From: Reticulascus tulasneorum
Lineage: Eukaryota; Ascomycota; Sordariomycetes; Glomerellales; Reticulascaceae
DNA length: 64,000 bases
Direction: 5' to 3'
Assembly (NCBI GenBank): GCA_001557505.1
Contig: LSAX01000004.1
Span: 2,976,001-3,040,000 of the forward strand
Shown: positions 33,428-45,947 of the stretch, in pieces
Layout of the letters: every line of letters starts with the position of its first letter
Position numbering within the stretch: position 1 is the stretch's first letter
The notes under the pieces: model-generated
What the model was told of the DNA's origin: nothing
What the model saw: only the letters and a program-made list of their open reading frames with translations
Database searches by the model: none
Position numbers and translations under genes: made by a program

Positions 33428-35472
33428 TCAGTCTTCCCAGCCCTCGATGACCATGCCCACAGCATTCGGCACACCAACCAAAATCTTTCCTCGTGGAACC
33501 CGCGCACCTTTCACCTTCATGCAGCCGAAAACATTCAGCTCTCTCAGGGCAGGGCAGCTTCGGAAGATGCATCCCACGATAAAATCCGTCACGTACTCGC
33601 AGAAGCTGATCTCCATCTTCAGTAGTTCGGGATATATCTTGTTCTCAGAAAAGGCTTCCTCGAAAGCCTCTTGGGAGATGTGGCGGCAGGCGTGGATATT
33701 GAGCTCTCTCAAACCCTTGCCCGAGTGCTTCATCAGGGCCAGGAATCCATCCGAGCACAGACCAATATTGTCCTCGTTTACTCTAGCACTCTGCGAGTCC
33801 ATATGCCGGCACTTCTGGAAATCGATGACGTGTAGTGGGGGATTCTCCCAGTCTTCAAACAGTCCAACAAAGCCTTCGTCCGTCATGTGCTCACTGTCGG
33901 TGATTCGTAGCTTTTTGAGTGAGCGGCAATTTTTGTGAATGCAGCTGAGAAGGTCATCGTTGACCTCAGGAACATTCTTGAGCGATAGAGTCTGTAGATC
34001 CTTGCCAATCTTACCAATTGTAAGACAGTAGGATCTAGAGGTTGTCTTCTGCTGCAGGTGGAGACTCAAATGCTTGAGGGTCTTGAGGTTGGCAACGTTT
34101 TTCACGCCATCGTTGGTAACTTTCTGATTATTGGAGATCTTGAGACGCTCCAACTGAGGGCAAGACTTCTTTAGCAACAAGATGGTTTCATCCCCAAAAT
34201 GTCTATCAGTGTAGTAGACCTTTAGAGCCTTCAAAGAGGCACCTCTTTTTGTCAGGAATTTCTCCCAGTTCTCTTCGCTGAGAAGGTTGGCTCCATGAAG
34301 GGAAATGGACTCGAGGTTAATGTCCCGCGTGAGGAAGTATTCCATGACCTCGTCTTTAAACTGGATTGCGTTCCGAATCTTGACCTGCCTGAGCTGCTGC
34401 GCCATCTGGAAAATGCCAATCAAGTTATCGGAGCTGATCTTGGCGCCGTCGTAGATTTTCAAAATCTCCGTTGAAGGCTGGGCGAAAAGCGGCAAGGTCT
34501 GCGGCGTGAGTAGCCTGCGTTTGGAGAAGAGTCGTGCGATCTTGTCGATTAGATGGTCTGGCAAATCGCCTAAACTGTCTGCAAGATCAACATTCTTAGC
34601 TAGCGTCTCAATGCAGAGTGTTGTCAAATTTTTCGCTCCAACATGATATGTGCCGTCTAGGATACTGCTCTGCAGCTTCCGCCGTCTACCAGCACCGGCG
34701 GTCGACTTGCGAGGTTTCCTCTTCGCAGGACCATCTTCCTTGTCGAGCTCTTTACCACATGGGGTGCAAAGCAAGCCCCCACTAGGTCCAGTTCGGGAAT
34801 ATGGCGTGACAGTAAAACGTTTCTCGCAAATGTCACAATTTTCCATCTGACCCGGAAGCGGTGCCCGAGTCTCCTCAAAGATGGCTCGGGCAATGCTGTC
34901 CGAATCCTCCGAATCAGAATAGCGACGCTTCCGTTTTTTGAACGACTTGCTTGCTTTGATTTTGTCAATAGCCTTCTGGGTTTCCTTCTTTCGCTTCGTG
35001 TCTTGAGTTGCCGGATCACTGTTGGAATTTGATGGGCCAGCCTCTGCTGGAGCAGTTATTTGGGCGGATGGTGTGGCACTCGAGCCATTTTCCTGCTGGC
35101 TTCGTGCGGCAGCCTGACGGCGCTGGTCGGCTTCCCGTCGGATCTGATTTGCAGAGATGTTGTGAGACTATATAGACGTGGTGTTAGCGACAATCCAGCA
35201 GTGTGCCAAAGCTATGGACTTCTCCAGTGAAAAACTCACGGCAAGGAAATCGGTCAACGCAGACTGTCTGCAATCCACGATGTCAGTACATTGATAACCG
35301 GGCAGATCTTCATTGAGAAGTAGCTTACGGTCCTATCACATGCTGTCGAGACCGTGTCCTCGAACGATTCTCGCGAGGATTCTCCTCATTGTCTTCGCCG
35401 TCCCTAAGACCCAATTCGTCAGCAAAAACATGTAAGTCTTCTGTGGTTTCTAGATATGGACGAGACGGACAT
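33428..35472 (-). CDS. RAD7: DNA repair protein Rad7
   Basis: Predicted 617 aa in four exons: 35472-35462, 35403-35329, 35267-35240, 35167-33428. The first exon (11 nt, donor GTCCAT) is the least certain. The N-terminus has the Rad7 block P-QSALTDFLA-SHNISANQIR, split by introns, then a Lys/Arg-rich region and a CxxC...CxxC pair (CDIC...CTPC). About ten leucine-rich repeats of the F-box/AMN1 type fill residues ~250-610 (e.g. LERLKISNNQKVTNDGV, LRELNIHACRHIS). Rad7 is the LRR partner of Rad16 in the ATP-dependent NEF4 complex, which finds lesions in non-transcribed DNA in the nucleus. It also acts with a Cul3/Elc1 ubiquitin ligase in yeast. It is head to head with RAD16. Confidence 0.93.
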
Positions 35473-36380
35473 GGTGAGGCCGAGTCTTTTGGTATTTCTC
35501 AAACAATCTAGGCCGAAATATTACAATGCGGATGGTGTGATCTTCAGGAGTTCAAATGTCGAGAGATTGGGTTTTTAGGAGCTGGTGCGGGCAAATCTCC
35601 ATTTTGGAAAGAGCCAGAGGAAGTGGTTAGGAGGACGCGAGGGACATCTCACTTTACGCGGTACGTACCCTTGGTTGCCCAGCAGAAGGCGCTACCCCCC
35701 CACTAGATGCTCAAATGGTGGGTGGCAAATCAGCACTGTGCTGGATCACAAAGTGAGGTGAGAATAATAGTGTTTTGATGCGAAACAAAATTCAGATCGA
35801 CCGTGGAAGTGGCCGATATAAACTGTGTGGAGCCTTTTCTTTCAGGGGTTTTAATGGGCAGTTACCGCTTTTGGGGGGCTAAAGCCACGTGATTTCGTGT
35901 GATTTGCCGCTCCCATACAAACGCGTCTCACCAGTGAGGAGCTAATGTTCCTCCGTCTTTCTCGCCCTTTGAGCGATCAGTGTGAGGAAGGAAAAAAAGG
36001 AGACGGTGGCGAGACAACAACCCATCATCTCCTCCCTTTGCCGCACCATCTTCTCGAGAAAGGACTCCGTCCATCCCTTTCTTGATCTTCTACTTTCTAC
36101 CTGGCCGAATTAAAATCGACTTTTTTACCAATTGTTGCGTTTGGTGACCCGAGCGAAAACCGGGCGGGTACCCACTGAGATTGTTACTGCAGCCTGCCCT
36201 GGACCCGTTGCCGCTCCATCAACATTCGACCTCGAATCCAGTCATCAACCAGGCTCATCATCGCCTGCACGGCTGCTTTCGACTGTCTTTCGCTCTAACC
36301 ATAACCCCCTTCAAACAATTTCGATTTTGCGAGCTTGATTCCCTTATCAATCGGAATCCCACGTCCAGTTTGGTCTCAAC
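35473..36380. promoter_or_regulatory. Shared promoter region of RAD7 and RAD16
   Basis: 908 bp between the start codons of two partner repair genes. Pyrimidine-rich near both ends. Contains no other gene. A damage-response element could not be identified by eye. Confidence 0.55.
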
Positions 36381-39300
36381 ATGCCCCGCGGACGCCCCTC
36401 CCTCTCATTCAGAGACACTCCAGTCTCTGAAAGAACCAGTAAGTATAGGATTACACCAGATAAACCGCAAATCTTCGGCACTGGTCGAATACCATGCCAA
36501 GTGCGGGATTCATTTCGCTGACTTGGAATCAGATTCTCCAGATATGTCATCTACTGCCGCATCGGCAAGAATCACCAGGTCCGGCTCGACTAAGAGACTG
36601 TCCATGCCAACGCCGACGATCGCCAAGCGACCTGGTGGCCGACCCAGCAGAGCCTCACTTCTCGCCAATGAGTCCATTTCTTCTCTAGCGGCATCTGCCG
36701 AGTTCACTTCTGCAAGTGAATACTCTACTCCCGCTACCAGCAACGTAGCCACCCCGGCCCCATCAGTTACTGCTGATGGGCCATCCAGGGCCTTAAGATC
36801 CGGAAAACAGCATTCTAGTATTGAGGTTCATATTCCAGCGATGGGATTTGCACCAAGCGAGAAATTGCTTCGACGGAGTCAATATTCTTTGAACCCCGTC
36901 TCGAAACGCAAGCTGGCTGAGGTTGGCAACAGTGACGATGAGGACGAAGACGAAATCCTCTCGGATGAATCACCTGATGCCGTTATGGCACGACGTCTTC
37001 AGAATGAAGAATACAGTAAGGCTGGTGATTCATTGGAGACTTTGCCCCAGTCGGCAAAGCACCGCATTGGCAGAGCCTCTGCTTCGTCGGGACCACAATC
37101 ATCGCACTCGTCTCCATTCTCGACCACAACTAAGGGACGTGGCAGAGCATCGAAATTGATTGCCTCTCGCTACGGCCCTTCTCCAAAGAGGAGCAAGGTG
37201 GCAGTGGTAAGTGACACCGAAGACGACCTATCGGATGTCTTATCCTCGGAGCCGGAGGATGATCTTGAAGTCGAGGATAGCGAGATGGAAGTGCTCTCTG
37301 AAGACCCTCAAGAGTCTGACGACTCTGACGACGAAGTCGAGGAAGCCCCGATGCCACGTAGGTCAGCAAAGACCTCAAAGAAGCCGCAAGTAACATCTAA
37401 AGCCAAAGGCAAAGCCCCAGGTCAGTTCTCGTCCCCTAACTCGTAAGAGTTCTGTAGCTAACAAATGTTGTAGCTGCCCCGGCCAGGAAGAGAGCCACAG
37501 CCACAGTCCCGCCAGCGTCAAAAAGACCTACGAGAAATACTGTCCTGAGTTTTGGTTCATCCGACTGGGATATGGAGAGTATCGACAGTGACTCCGCCCC
37601 ACTTGCCTCGTCGAGGAGACGCAGAGCTTCGCGGCGAAAGATCGACGAAGCAGATGCGGACGAGCAGAGTCACAACAGTGACTTTGATCCCTTGGAGCTT
37701 GGTCTAGATGAGGTGATTGGCTCAGTCGAAGCAAGCGACAACGAGTCTGTCACGTCCAATGTGATCGATAATATCGGCCGCAACCGACGCGCTTACCGAC
37801 GCGGTGGTGGTCGTCGTGTTAAGAAGGAGCGCGATCGACTGGAAACACATCATCCCGAGTTACTGACCATGTGGACAACTCTTGAAGAGATGCCGGTGCT
37901 CAAAGCGGGTAAAGCACCGCAACCAAAAACCATCTCCCGGCAGCTCAAACCATTCCAGCTTGAGGGCTTAGCTTGGATGATGGCTATGGAGAAGCACGAG
38001 TGGAAAGGCGGTCTACTTGGAGATGAGATGGGCTTGGGCAAGACTATCCAAGCAGTGTCCCTGATCATGTCTGACTACCCTGCCAAGCAACCCTCGCTCG
38101 TCCTTGTCCCACCAGTTGCTTTGATGCAGTGGGTATCTGAGATCGCTTCATACACGGATGGGACACTCAAGACTTTTGTTTTCCACGGCACAAACTCCAA
38201 GACCAAGGGAATCACAGTCAAGGAGCTCAAGAAGTACAACGTCATCATTATGTCCTATAACAGCCTCGAATCCATGTATCGAAAGCAGGAGAAAGGGTTC
38301 ACGCGAAAGGATGGCATCTACAAGGAGAAGAGTCTGATACACCAGATCAATTTCCACCGAGTCATTCTTGACGAAGCTCATAGTATCAAGACGAGGACCA
38401 CGATGACGGCAAAGGCCTGTTTCGCGCTCAAGGTCGAGTATCGTTGGTGCCTTAGCGGCACTCCACTTCAGAACCGAATTGGCGAGTTTTTCTCCCTCAT
38501 TCGATTTTTGAACATCAAGCCATTTGCATCTTACCTTTGCAAACAATGTCCCTGTTCGTCACTTGAATGGAATATGGGTGAGGACAGTCGCTGCTCATCC
38601 TGCGATCATGCCGGTGTCCAGCATGTCTCCGTCTTCAACCAGGAGCTTCTCAACCCAATTCAAAAGTACGGCAGTATGGGGCCTGGAAAGGAGGCTTTCA
38701 GGAAACTTCGATTGATGACTGAACGCATCATGCTGCGTCGCCTCAAGAAGGATCATACTAATTCCATGGAGCTGCCCGTGAAGGAAATCTATGTTGACCG
38801 CCAATTCTTCGGCGAGGAGGAGAATGATTTCGCCAACAGCATCATGACGAACGGTCAGCGCAAGTTCGAGACTTATGTGGCTCAAGGTGTTCTTCTCAAC
38901 AACTATGCCAACATTTTCGGCCTCATCATGCAAATGCGTCAAGTTGCAGATCATCCTGACTTGATCTTGAAGAAGAACGCTGAAGGTGGTCAGAACGTTC
39001 TCGTCTGCTGTATTTGTGATGAACCTGCCGAAGATACAATTCGCAGCAGGTGCAGGCATGACTTCTGTCGGTCTTGTGCTAGGAGCTATCTTCTCTCGTC
39101 AGATGAACCCGATTGCCCGCAATGTCACATACCTCTGTCGATTGATCTGGAGCAACCCGAAATCGAACAAGACGAGGCCATGGTGAAGAAGTCGTCCATT
39201 ATCAATCGTATCAAGATGGAGAACTGGACCTCTTCCTCAAAGATTGAGCTGCTCGTCCATGAACTACACAGGCTTCGTTCCAATAACGCATCGCATAAAT

Positions 39301-39812
39301 CAATCATCTTCTCACAGTTCACGACCATGTTGCAACTGATAGAGTGGCGTCTTCGTCGAGCCGGATTCACCACAGTCATGCTTGATGGTAGCATGACTCC
39401 CGCCCAGCGGCAGGCGTCTATCGAACACTTCATGACCAACGTCGACGTTGAGGTCTTCCTTGTCTCTTTGAAGGCCGGAGGCGTGGCCTTGAATCTTACC
39501 GAAGCGTCTCGAGTTTTCATTGTGGATCCGTAAGTCCCCTGGTTTCTGATTACGTTGTCAATCCGTTGCTAACACTGAACTAGGTGGTGGAATCCTGCAG
39601 CTGAGTGGCAGTCAGCCGACCGTTGCCACCGGATTGGACAGACTCGTCCTTGCACCATCACTCGACTTTGCATCGAGGACTCCGTCGAGAGTCGTATGGT
39701 TCTGATTCAGGAGAAGAAGACGAACATGATCCATTCGACCGTTAATGCCGATGATAAGGCTATGGAGTCACTCAGTCCTGAAGACATGCAGTTCCTTTTT
39801 AGAGGAAGCTGA
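36381..39812 (+). CDS. RAD16: DNA repair helicase Rad16 (SNF2 family, RING finger)
   Basis: Predicted 1,076 aa, four exons: 36381-36438, 36533-37420, 37474-39529, 39584-39812 (introns 94, 53, 54 nt). A long, acidic, Ser-rich disordered N-terminus (~1-420) precedes the SNF2 ATPase: [24 protein letters not shown] (Walker A), DEAHSIKTR (Walker B), [12 protein letters not shown]3HC4 RING is inserted between the helicase lobes ([18 protein letters not shown]...CPQC). The second lobe has [27 protein letters not shown] and [12 protein letters not shown]. It is the ATPase/E3 subunit that partners Rad7 in global-genome nucleotide excision repair. Length exceeds yeast Rad16 (790 aa) because of the N-terminal extension. 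Confidence 0.96.
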
Positions 39813-41887
39813 TCTCAGATTTGCGCCAGCAATCTCTGGATCTCTATTTCTTTTAAACATTGCTAGTGTCAGTATTCTTTGATTTCCACTCAGAGGTTCG
39901 GCTTTTTTATTAGCAAAGGGCATCCAGGGAGTGAAAAGCAAGTGCAGATATCTGGAAGTCATTCTGGCCCACGCCGGAGTTCAGGGGCAGGGGTAGAGAT
40001 ACATGAGACTACTGCAATGATCGCATTTCGACCGCTAAGTGAGTGGTGAAGCAGTCAGCAGGATTTATTTGCTTTCTTTACAGTACTTAACCATCTTGTT
40101 ACGTCGACGACAAGACAGCTACTCGCCAGGTACATATATAGCCAATTAGACCTCAGGGGTTTACCTAATCATATAACCCATCTGTTCATGATGTGCAAGT
40201 ATTACTGATTATTGTAATGTTGACACAAGCATGGTATTAGCAAGGACCTGCATCCATCTTACGCCGTCTATCCCTTTGAACTTGAGGAACCACCTAGTTT
40301 AACTTGTATTGTGCACAACCTGTTGAGCATATGGTCGTGCCACACCTTGTCCTTACGCGCATGTCTGATTGAAATACTTACGATGGTGACAGGTTGCGAG
40401 CTGGCCTGTTAGGAGGTCGTCATTCTTAAGTTGAGGATCGCAGACTTGAATATTGAAGCAGAGAACCAGGGCCCAATGCAATTCAACGATTACGAATTGC
40501 CAATCTGGGCGTCTAAAACTGGGTGGGCAGTGTAAGGTAGGGGTGCAATCGGTGATAGATTAAAACGCAATTCCCAGCAGCACCTTTAACTAAGCCTTTG
40601 CCAAGCTTTGCTCCCGTCTTCCTATCATGGTCAGCGATCGTCATGGAGTTGAGGAGCATCTTTTGGAGACGCATCATGATCATGTCTAACCCTTATCCTG
40701 CACCGCTCCAAACATCAGTATCAACGCCTTTTGTACCACCAAGAGAAACGTTTGGAGCCTCATCCCCCTCATTGATGCAGGAACGACCCATGGGACACGT
40801 TCGTGGCCTCAGCGGATCGGTACCGATAGACAGCTGTCCATCGTAGCCAAAATAGAAAGTCGGTAAGTTTTGCCGCTCAAGTGGCTGCGTGATTGGGTCG
40901 CATGATTTTACGCGCGTGCGATGTCGACAACCATGGGTTCTGGCTGCTCCCCAGAGATATCATCGCCTCAGCCACCCTCGTCCTTGCAACGATCTCAAAC
41001 AGATATGGGGGTTGCCACGGGTTGTTTCGAGAATCTTATTTCGCTTTTGCGGATCATGCTCATTCATGGCCATGGCCCCCCGCTTCTTGATCTGATACCA
41101 CCTCATTATCGCGCCCGCGAACGTCAGCCCTCTCTGCTGTCACCCCAGATATGCCATGTTTCAACCTTGGTGTCATTCCATCTTTAATCTGTATAGACAG
41201 CGGCAATCATAAACCATGTCTGCACTAGCTTCGGGGAACAGAAGGCCCATCCCGCGCTTGGGGTCTCAAATGTGGCGCTGCAGCTTGGAGCTTGATGCAT
41301 TGAGCAATCAGATCGTGTCTGATTGGCCGACTCTGCGGCCAACATGGAAATCTGCTACCAACAGCATAACTTCGACACCCCCTTAGCCTCGGTGGACGCA
41401 CTCTTGCATGTACAGCCTGAATTTGATACGGGTCTCGACCTTGAAGGCGGTCGCGATGAAGGCTAGCCTGCCTTGCGAACCTTGGATGAACAGGGCTGTG
41501 AGCGTCAAAATTGTCTTGGTCGATTTCGAACCAGCTCTGTCTGTGGCCAAGCTCGCGGCATGATTGGACTTCGTGACAATCAGTGTTTCCTGGCTTGTAA
41601 GAGCCAATATGGCGGACAGTCACCTTCCCAGTCGGGGTAACCTGTCCTATTTAGGAAATGAACCTGATCCCTCCCATCTGCACCATGAGCCCCTTTGGAA
41701 CCTACGTTGAGACCGTGGATTCCAATCTGTATTTATTCAACGGGTTCGCCGCCCTCTCATTCATGTCCTCATCACATCGTTCCAAAGCTTTAGAGATCGG
41801 AAATCTAGCCTTCAATACTGTCTGTATCATTACTGCTATCCTCTTTCAAAAACCCATCCCCTTCCTCGTTTTACTGTCTCAGACCCA
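39813..41887. other. Two-kilobase intergenic region
   Basis: Between RAD16 and the dynamin-like gene. Frames on both strands are short and carry no recognised motif. I see no repeat, RNA gene or transposon remnant that I could support. Confidence 0.45.
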
Positions 41888-44615
41888 ATGTCTACCATGC
41901 TTTCTTTAACAACCGCATCTTTAACTCTCCCGGGCTCAACTCGTTCTCCTCGCCGGTCGCCGGATAACGAGCAGCGAGAAGCTCCTCCTGGCTCCTATGC
42001 CAGTGACTCAGATTCGTCAAGCGAGCAGGAGGAAGACGTAGACCAGGATGAGAATGAAGAGCCTCTGGATCAGACTGAAAATTTCATTACTGAGAATCCG
42101 TTTGATGGCCCAAATAGCAGAACTCTGTTTGAGGCCATTGACCAGTTGCAGTCATGTGGAGCAAATCAACTACTCGACATTCCGCAGGCAAGCAAGCATT
42201 AGCTTTTATAAGTCGCGGCAAATTGACTGACATCCCATAGTTGGTAATCGTTGGGGGCCAGTCGACTGGAAAATCTTCCCTCTTACAGAGTCTCACGGAC
42301 ATCCCATTCCCCGTTGGGGCAGGTTGTTGTACTCGTTTCGCAACCCGAATTGTGTCTCGACGCACAGCGCCAGACACCCCTAACAAAGTGAGGATTTCTA
42401 TTGTAGCTCCGGACATCGATGTTCATTTCGATTATCCTGAAGATGAATCGTACAAAAACTATCTCTACACGGGGGATACTCTCGGTGTAGAGCAATTCTT
42501 AAATATTATGGAAGAGGTATTTCTCACCTACCACGCTCGTTGGACTGTTTGGTTAACTCACCGGACAGATATCTACAGATTACATGGGCATCAAGAAGGG
42601 CAAAGGGCGTGGGAAGAAGAATTTCGCCGCGGAAGTTCTCAAGATCGAGCTTTCAGGCCCGAACCGGTCTCACTTTAGTATTCTTGATGTTCCCGGCGTC
42701 TTCTCTAACTCCTATCTTGTAAACGCTTCTGAGATGCGAGCCGTTAAGAAGATGATCGGAGAGTACATGAAGAAACCTGAGAACATTGTCATGTGAGTAT
42801 GTCCAGCATGTTATGTTACGCAGATGCTAATCCAATTCTAGTTGTGTTGCAGACGCTGTGACAGATCTGGCTAATCAAACGATCTTCGAGATGGCTGCTG
42901 AGCTCGTGGACAAAAAGCGCCTTGTTGGAGTTTTCACCAAGTGTGATATGTTGATCAGTGCCGATGAAGTTAGTTGCCTCCATCCTTCTTCGATATCCGA
43001 CTGACGGGATTTCTAGACTGTTTCTATCGCAACTGGTCAGCATCCTGATGCAGGGAAGTCCATGAATGACGGCTGGTTTGTCGTTCGAAACCGCTCAGAC
43101 AAGGAAGACAAATCTTTCAATCTTGTAGAGGCAGAAGATGCTCTATTCAGTAACGCTCCTTGGACTCAGATCCCGTCCAACAGACGAACCTCTACTTCCC
43201 TCAAGCGATACTTGGGAAATCTGCTCTGCGCCAAGATCCGCGCTACGTTTCCCAGCCTCCAGGCAAAGGTCAGAGAGCTATTAAAAGAGAATGAATCCGC
43301 CAGAAAAAGACTTGGAGATGCACGACCAACACACAAACGGCGCCAGCAGTACTTGATGGATGTGGTGAAGAAATTTGAAGAAGCAATTGTGCAAGCTCTT
43401 GAGAAGCCCGGCTTCCTGCCAAATGATACAATGAGAGTCCGTGGAAAAGTCAGGGACGAGAATGAGAGATTCACAGTTTATATGCGCCAAGAAGGCCATC
43501 TCTACGAGTTTGAGGATCCAGACATGGTTCCTGCAGACGTATTGGCTAGATTAAGGCCAAAACCGGCGAATACCGAGGTGAGTTTATCACGGCATGTGGA
43601 TCGACTAAGAGACAGCATCTAAGTGAACATAGGCAAGCCCGAAAAGACCGAAAACACCACAATCTACCTTTCCTCCAACGCCGGATTCTTCACCTGGAAA
43701 ACGTTTGTCAAACGAGGACGTCTTTCCGGCTTACCAAATTGCCCAAGATGATGGCAAAAAGTCCACGTTGGAGTTCTTCGAAGCCATCCAGGAACAAATT
43801 AAAATCTTCCAGAGCTGCGAGCTCCCGGGTATGATTAACACGGACATTTTCCCGGTAATTTACAGTATGCAGACCAAGAAGTGGCACCAAATCGCGGAAG
43901 AGCACGTCAAAGACGTAGCTCACCACACGGCCGTCGCCGCTGAGGAGATACTCGATTTCATCTGCCCACCGATTGATGGATACAGGATCCTCCACCAAGA
44001 GCTACTGGGTGTGCTGCGAAACTTTCATGCGGAAAGTAAGGAAACGGCTCTGACGGATCTGAGATTGTACTGCGACCAAACCCGGAAATTCCCACTCCAG
44101 ACTACAGACCCGCGGTTCCAAGAAGAGGTTCAGTCGCATCGCACATTACGGATGATGAACGCCTTGACCAAGGCATACGCGAATGCCCCAGCAGACCAGA
44201 TGCTGGCTGCAATCCATATCTACCAGACTGCGCACCCATCTATAGAGGAGAACATGGTCCGTGACGTCCATGACGTGCTAAAGGTCTACTATAAGGTAAG
44301 CCATCTGTCCATGAAGATGCCCATAGCACACCTAGACTAACACGCTGTTATCAGTTATCTCGAGAAACATTTATTAGACATGTCAACAACAACATCGTCG
44401 AGAGTTTCGTATCGCAAACTGACGGGCCGCTGAAGGGACTCAATACGGATTACGTCGTTCGGTTGAGTGAAGATGAAGTCAAGCGCATGGCCCGGGAGGA
44501 CGAGGAGACGGTGGCGGAGAGGGAGAGGCTCGATTTACTGATCCAGAAACTGAAAACCGCGGAGGCGATATCCGAGCAAGCAAGACAAAAGACAAGGGTC
44601 CTTAACGATGTATAA
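41888..44615 (+). CDS. Dynamin-like (Mx-type) large GTPase
   Basis: Predicted 803 aa, seven exons: 41888-42187, 42241-42516, 42569-42792, 42842-42968, 43017-43577, 43633-44295, 44355-44615. An acidic, Ser-rich N-terminus (~1-80) precedes the dynamin GTPase: G1 VGGQSTGKSSLLQ, G2 Thr in CCTRF, G3 DVPG, G4 TKCD. A stalk/middle region follows, and a GTPase effector domain closes the protein (RLSEDEVKRMAREDEE...RERLDLLIQKL). There is no PH or proline-rich domain, so it resembles the fungal Mx-like group rather than endocytic dynamin or Vps1. It probably assembles on membranes; the cargo is unknown. Intron 1 (42188-42240) begins CAG|GCAAGC, a GC-AG intron, and is fixed by the LLDIPQ-LVIVGG junction. 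Confidence 0.93.
42188..42240 (+). other. GC-AG intron in the dynamin-like gene
   Basis: 53-nt intron starting GCAAGC after CAG and ending CCATAG, just before the G1 loop. No GT donor nearby would restore LLDIPQLVIVGG. The exon-side CAG is the strong context that GC donors usually need. Confidence 0.85.
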
Positions 44616-44891
44616 CCGAAAGTGATGTACGGAACAGTTTGGTTATGAGGATCGCGGGCTGCCAGAAGTCAGGAGTCGTCGAGTAACTGTACTCTAGCAA
44701 AGGAGACGTTTACATGTTGCCAGGACATGCTGTTGTCTCGAAAGCTTTTCTACTATCTAGGAAGGCCGTACTAGAGAATCCTACGCAGGATAGTTCAACT
44801 AGCAGGTTGGTATGTACAACAAGAATTAGAAGACCAATTGTTTATCGCATCTTCGACATGTCCAATCTCAATATCATACAATCTCGGCTCT

Positions 44892-45947
44892 TTAAAGCCT
44901 ACTCTTTCCCCCTCCCAAGTAATCCTGCCCCAGCTTCAACATCTCCACCGCCTCCTGCACCATCTCGTCCACAATCTCCCCGGCCGGTTGCACCTTGGCA
45001 ATGCTCCCGGCGACCTGGCCCATCAGGTGTGGAAGGTCGACATCATTCCCCTCATCCAGGTCGTGTTCGATCGGCACGATCCCACTGTCGCAAAGCTCCT
45101 TCACCTTCTCGGGCTGCTCGTGCCATTTCCGTATGTACTCGTTTGTCTTCATGCGCAACGGCCGGCCGGAGAGAACGAGCGTGCGCTCGGTGCCGTCAAA
45201 GCCGCACGACACCACCTCCTGCTTGTGCTCTTCGCTGCAGCTGGCCTCGACGCTGGCGACGAAGCGCGTGCCGACCCAGACGCCCACTGCGCCTTGCATG
45301 AGCGACGAGGCGAGGGAGCGGCCGTTTGAGATGCCGCCTGCTGCTACAACGAGGGCGGGCAAGCCGTTGAGCATGGCCGGGTGGTAACGCCGTGCTACGT
45401 CTACGACGGCGGGGATGAGCACTGAGTTCGCTATGTCGCCAGTGTGGCCGCCGCCCTCGCCGCCTTGCGGACACACCATATCCACACCCAGATCCAGCGC
45501 CTTGACCGCATGCTTCGGGTGCCCAACCATATTCATGATCAAGATGCCGGCTTTATGCAGCCTATCAATCACATGCTTTGGCGGCACGCCCACGGCACTC
45601 ACAAACAACTTAGCCCCAGATTCGATGGTGATGTCAATGAGCTCGTCCAACTTGCCGCCCGTGTAGTCGTGGTTCGTCTTGCGCGCATTCCCGCCCACCT
45701 GCGGCAGGGCGAGGTCGACGCCGAACGGCAGGTCCGGGGACGAGAAGTTGGCCTTCATCTCGGCGATGATCTCGCGCAGCTGGTCGGGCGTGTACTGGAA
45801 GCCGCCGATCACGCCGAGCCCGCCGGCGTTGGAGACCGCGGCGGCGAGGGGCCCGCCAGAGGTGCGTGCCATGCCGGCGAGGAGGATGGGGTGCTTGATG
45901 CCGAGGAGGGTGGTGAGGGGCGTCGTGATAGGGCCGGAGGGCGCCAT
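44892..45947 (-). CDS. Nitronate monooxygenase, probably peroxisomal
   Basis: Intronless, 351 aa, ATG at 45947; the frame is open further upstream but without family similarity. FMN-binding TIM barrel of the nitronate monooxygenase/2-nitropropane dioxygenase family: LGIKHPILLAGMA, NAGGLGVIGG, FVSAVGVPP, and CPQGGEGGGHTGD with the likely catalytic His, then VVAAGGISNGRSLA and GVWVGTRF. It oxidises alkyl nitronates to carbonyls and nitrite, a detoxification activity. The protein ends KSRL; the terminal SRL fits a type 1 peroxisomal targeting signal, so I infer import into peroxisomes. The gene is GC-rich, with strong third-position bias. Confidence 0.93.
   Translation of the reverse strand: MAPSGPITTPLTTLLGIKHPILLAGMARTSGGPLAAAVSNAGGLGVIGGFQYTPDQLREIIAEMKANFSSPDLPFGVDLALPQVGGNARKTNHDYTGGKLDELIDITIESGAKLFVSAVGVPPKHVIDRLHKAGILIMNMVGHPKHAVKALDLGVDMVCPQGGEGGGHTGDIANSVLIPAVVDVARRYHPAMLNGLPALVVAAGGISNGRSLASSLMQGAVGVWVGTRFVASVEASCSEEHKQEVVSCGFDGTERTLVLSGRPLRMKTNEYIRKWHEQPEKVKELCDSGIVPIEHDLDEGNDVDLPHLMGQVAGSIAKVQPAGEIVDEMVQEAVEMLKLGQDYLGGGKSRL

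Noticed and set aside
41225..41887. Possible small gene upstream of the dynamin-like GTPase
   Set aside because: Frames are short, overlap on both strands and have no recognisable motif or splice structure.
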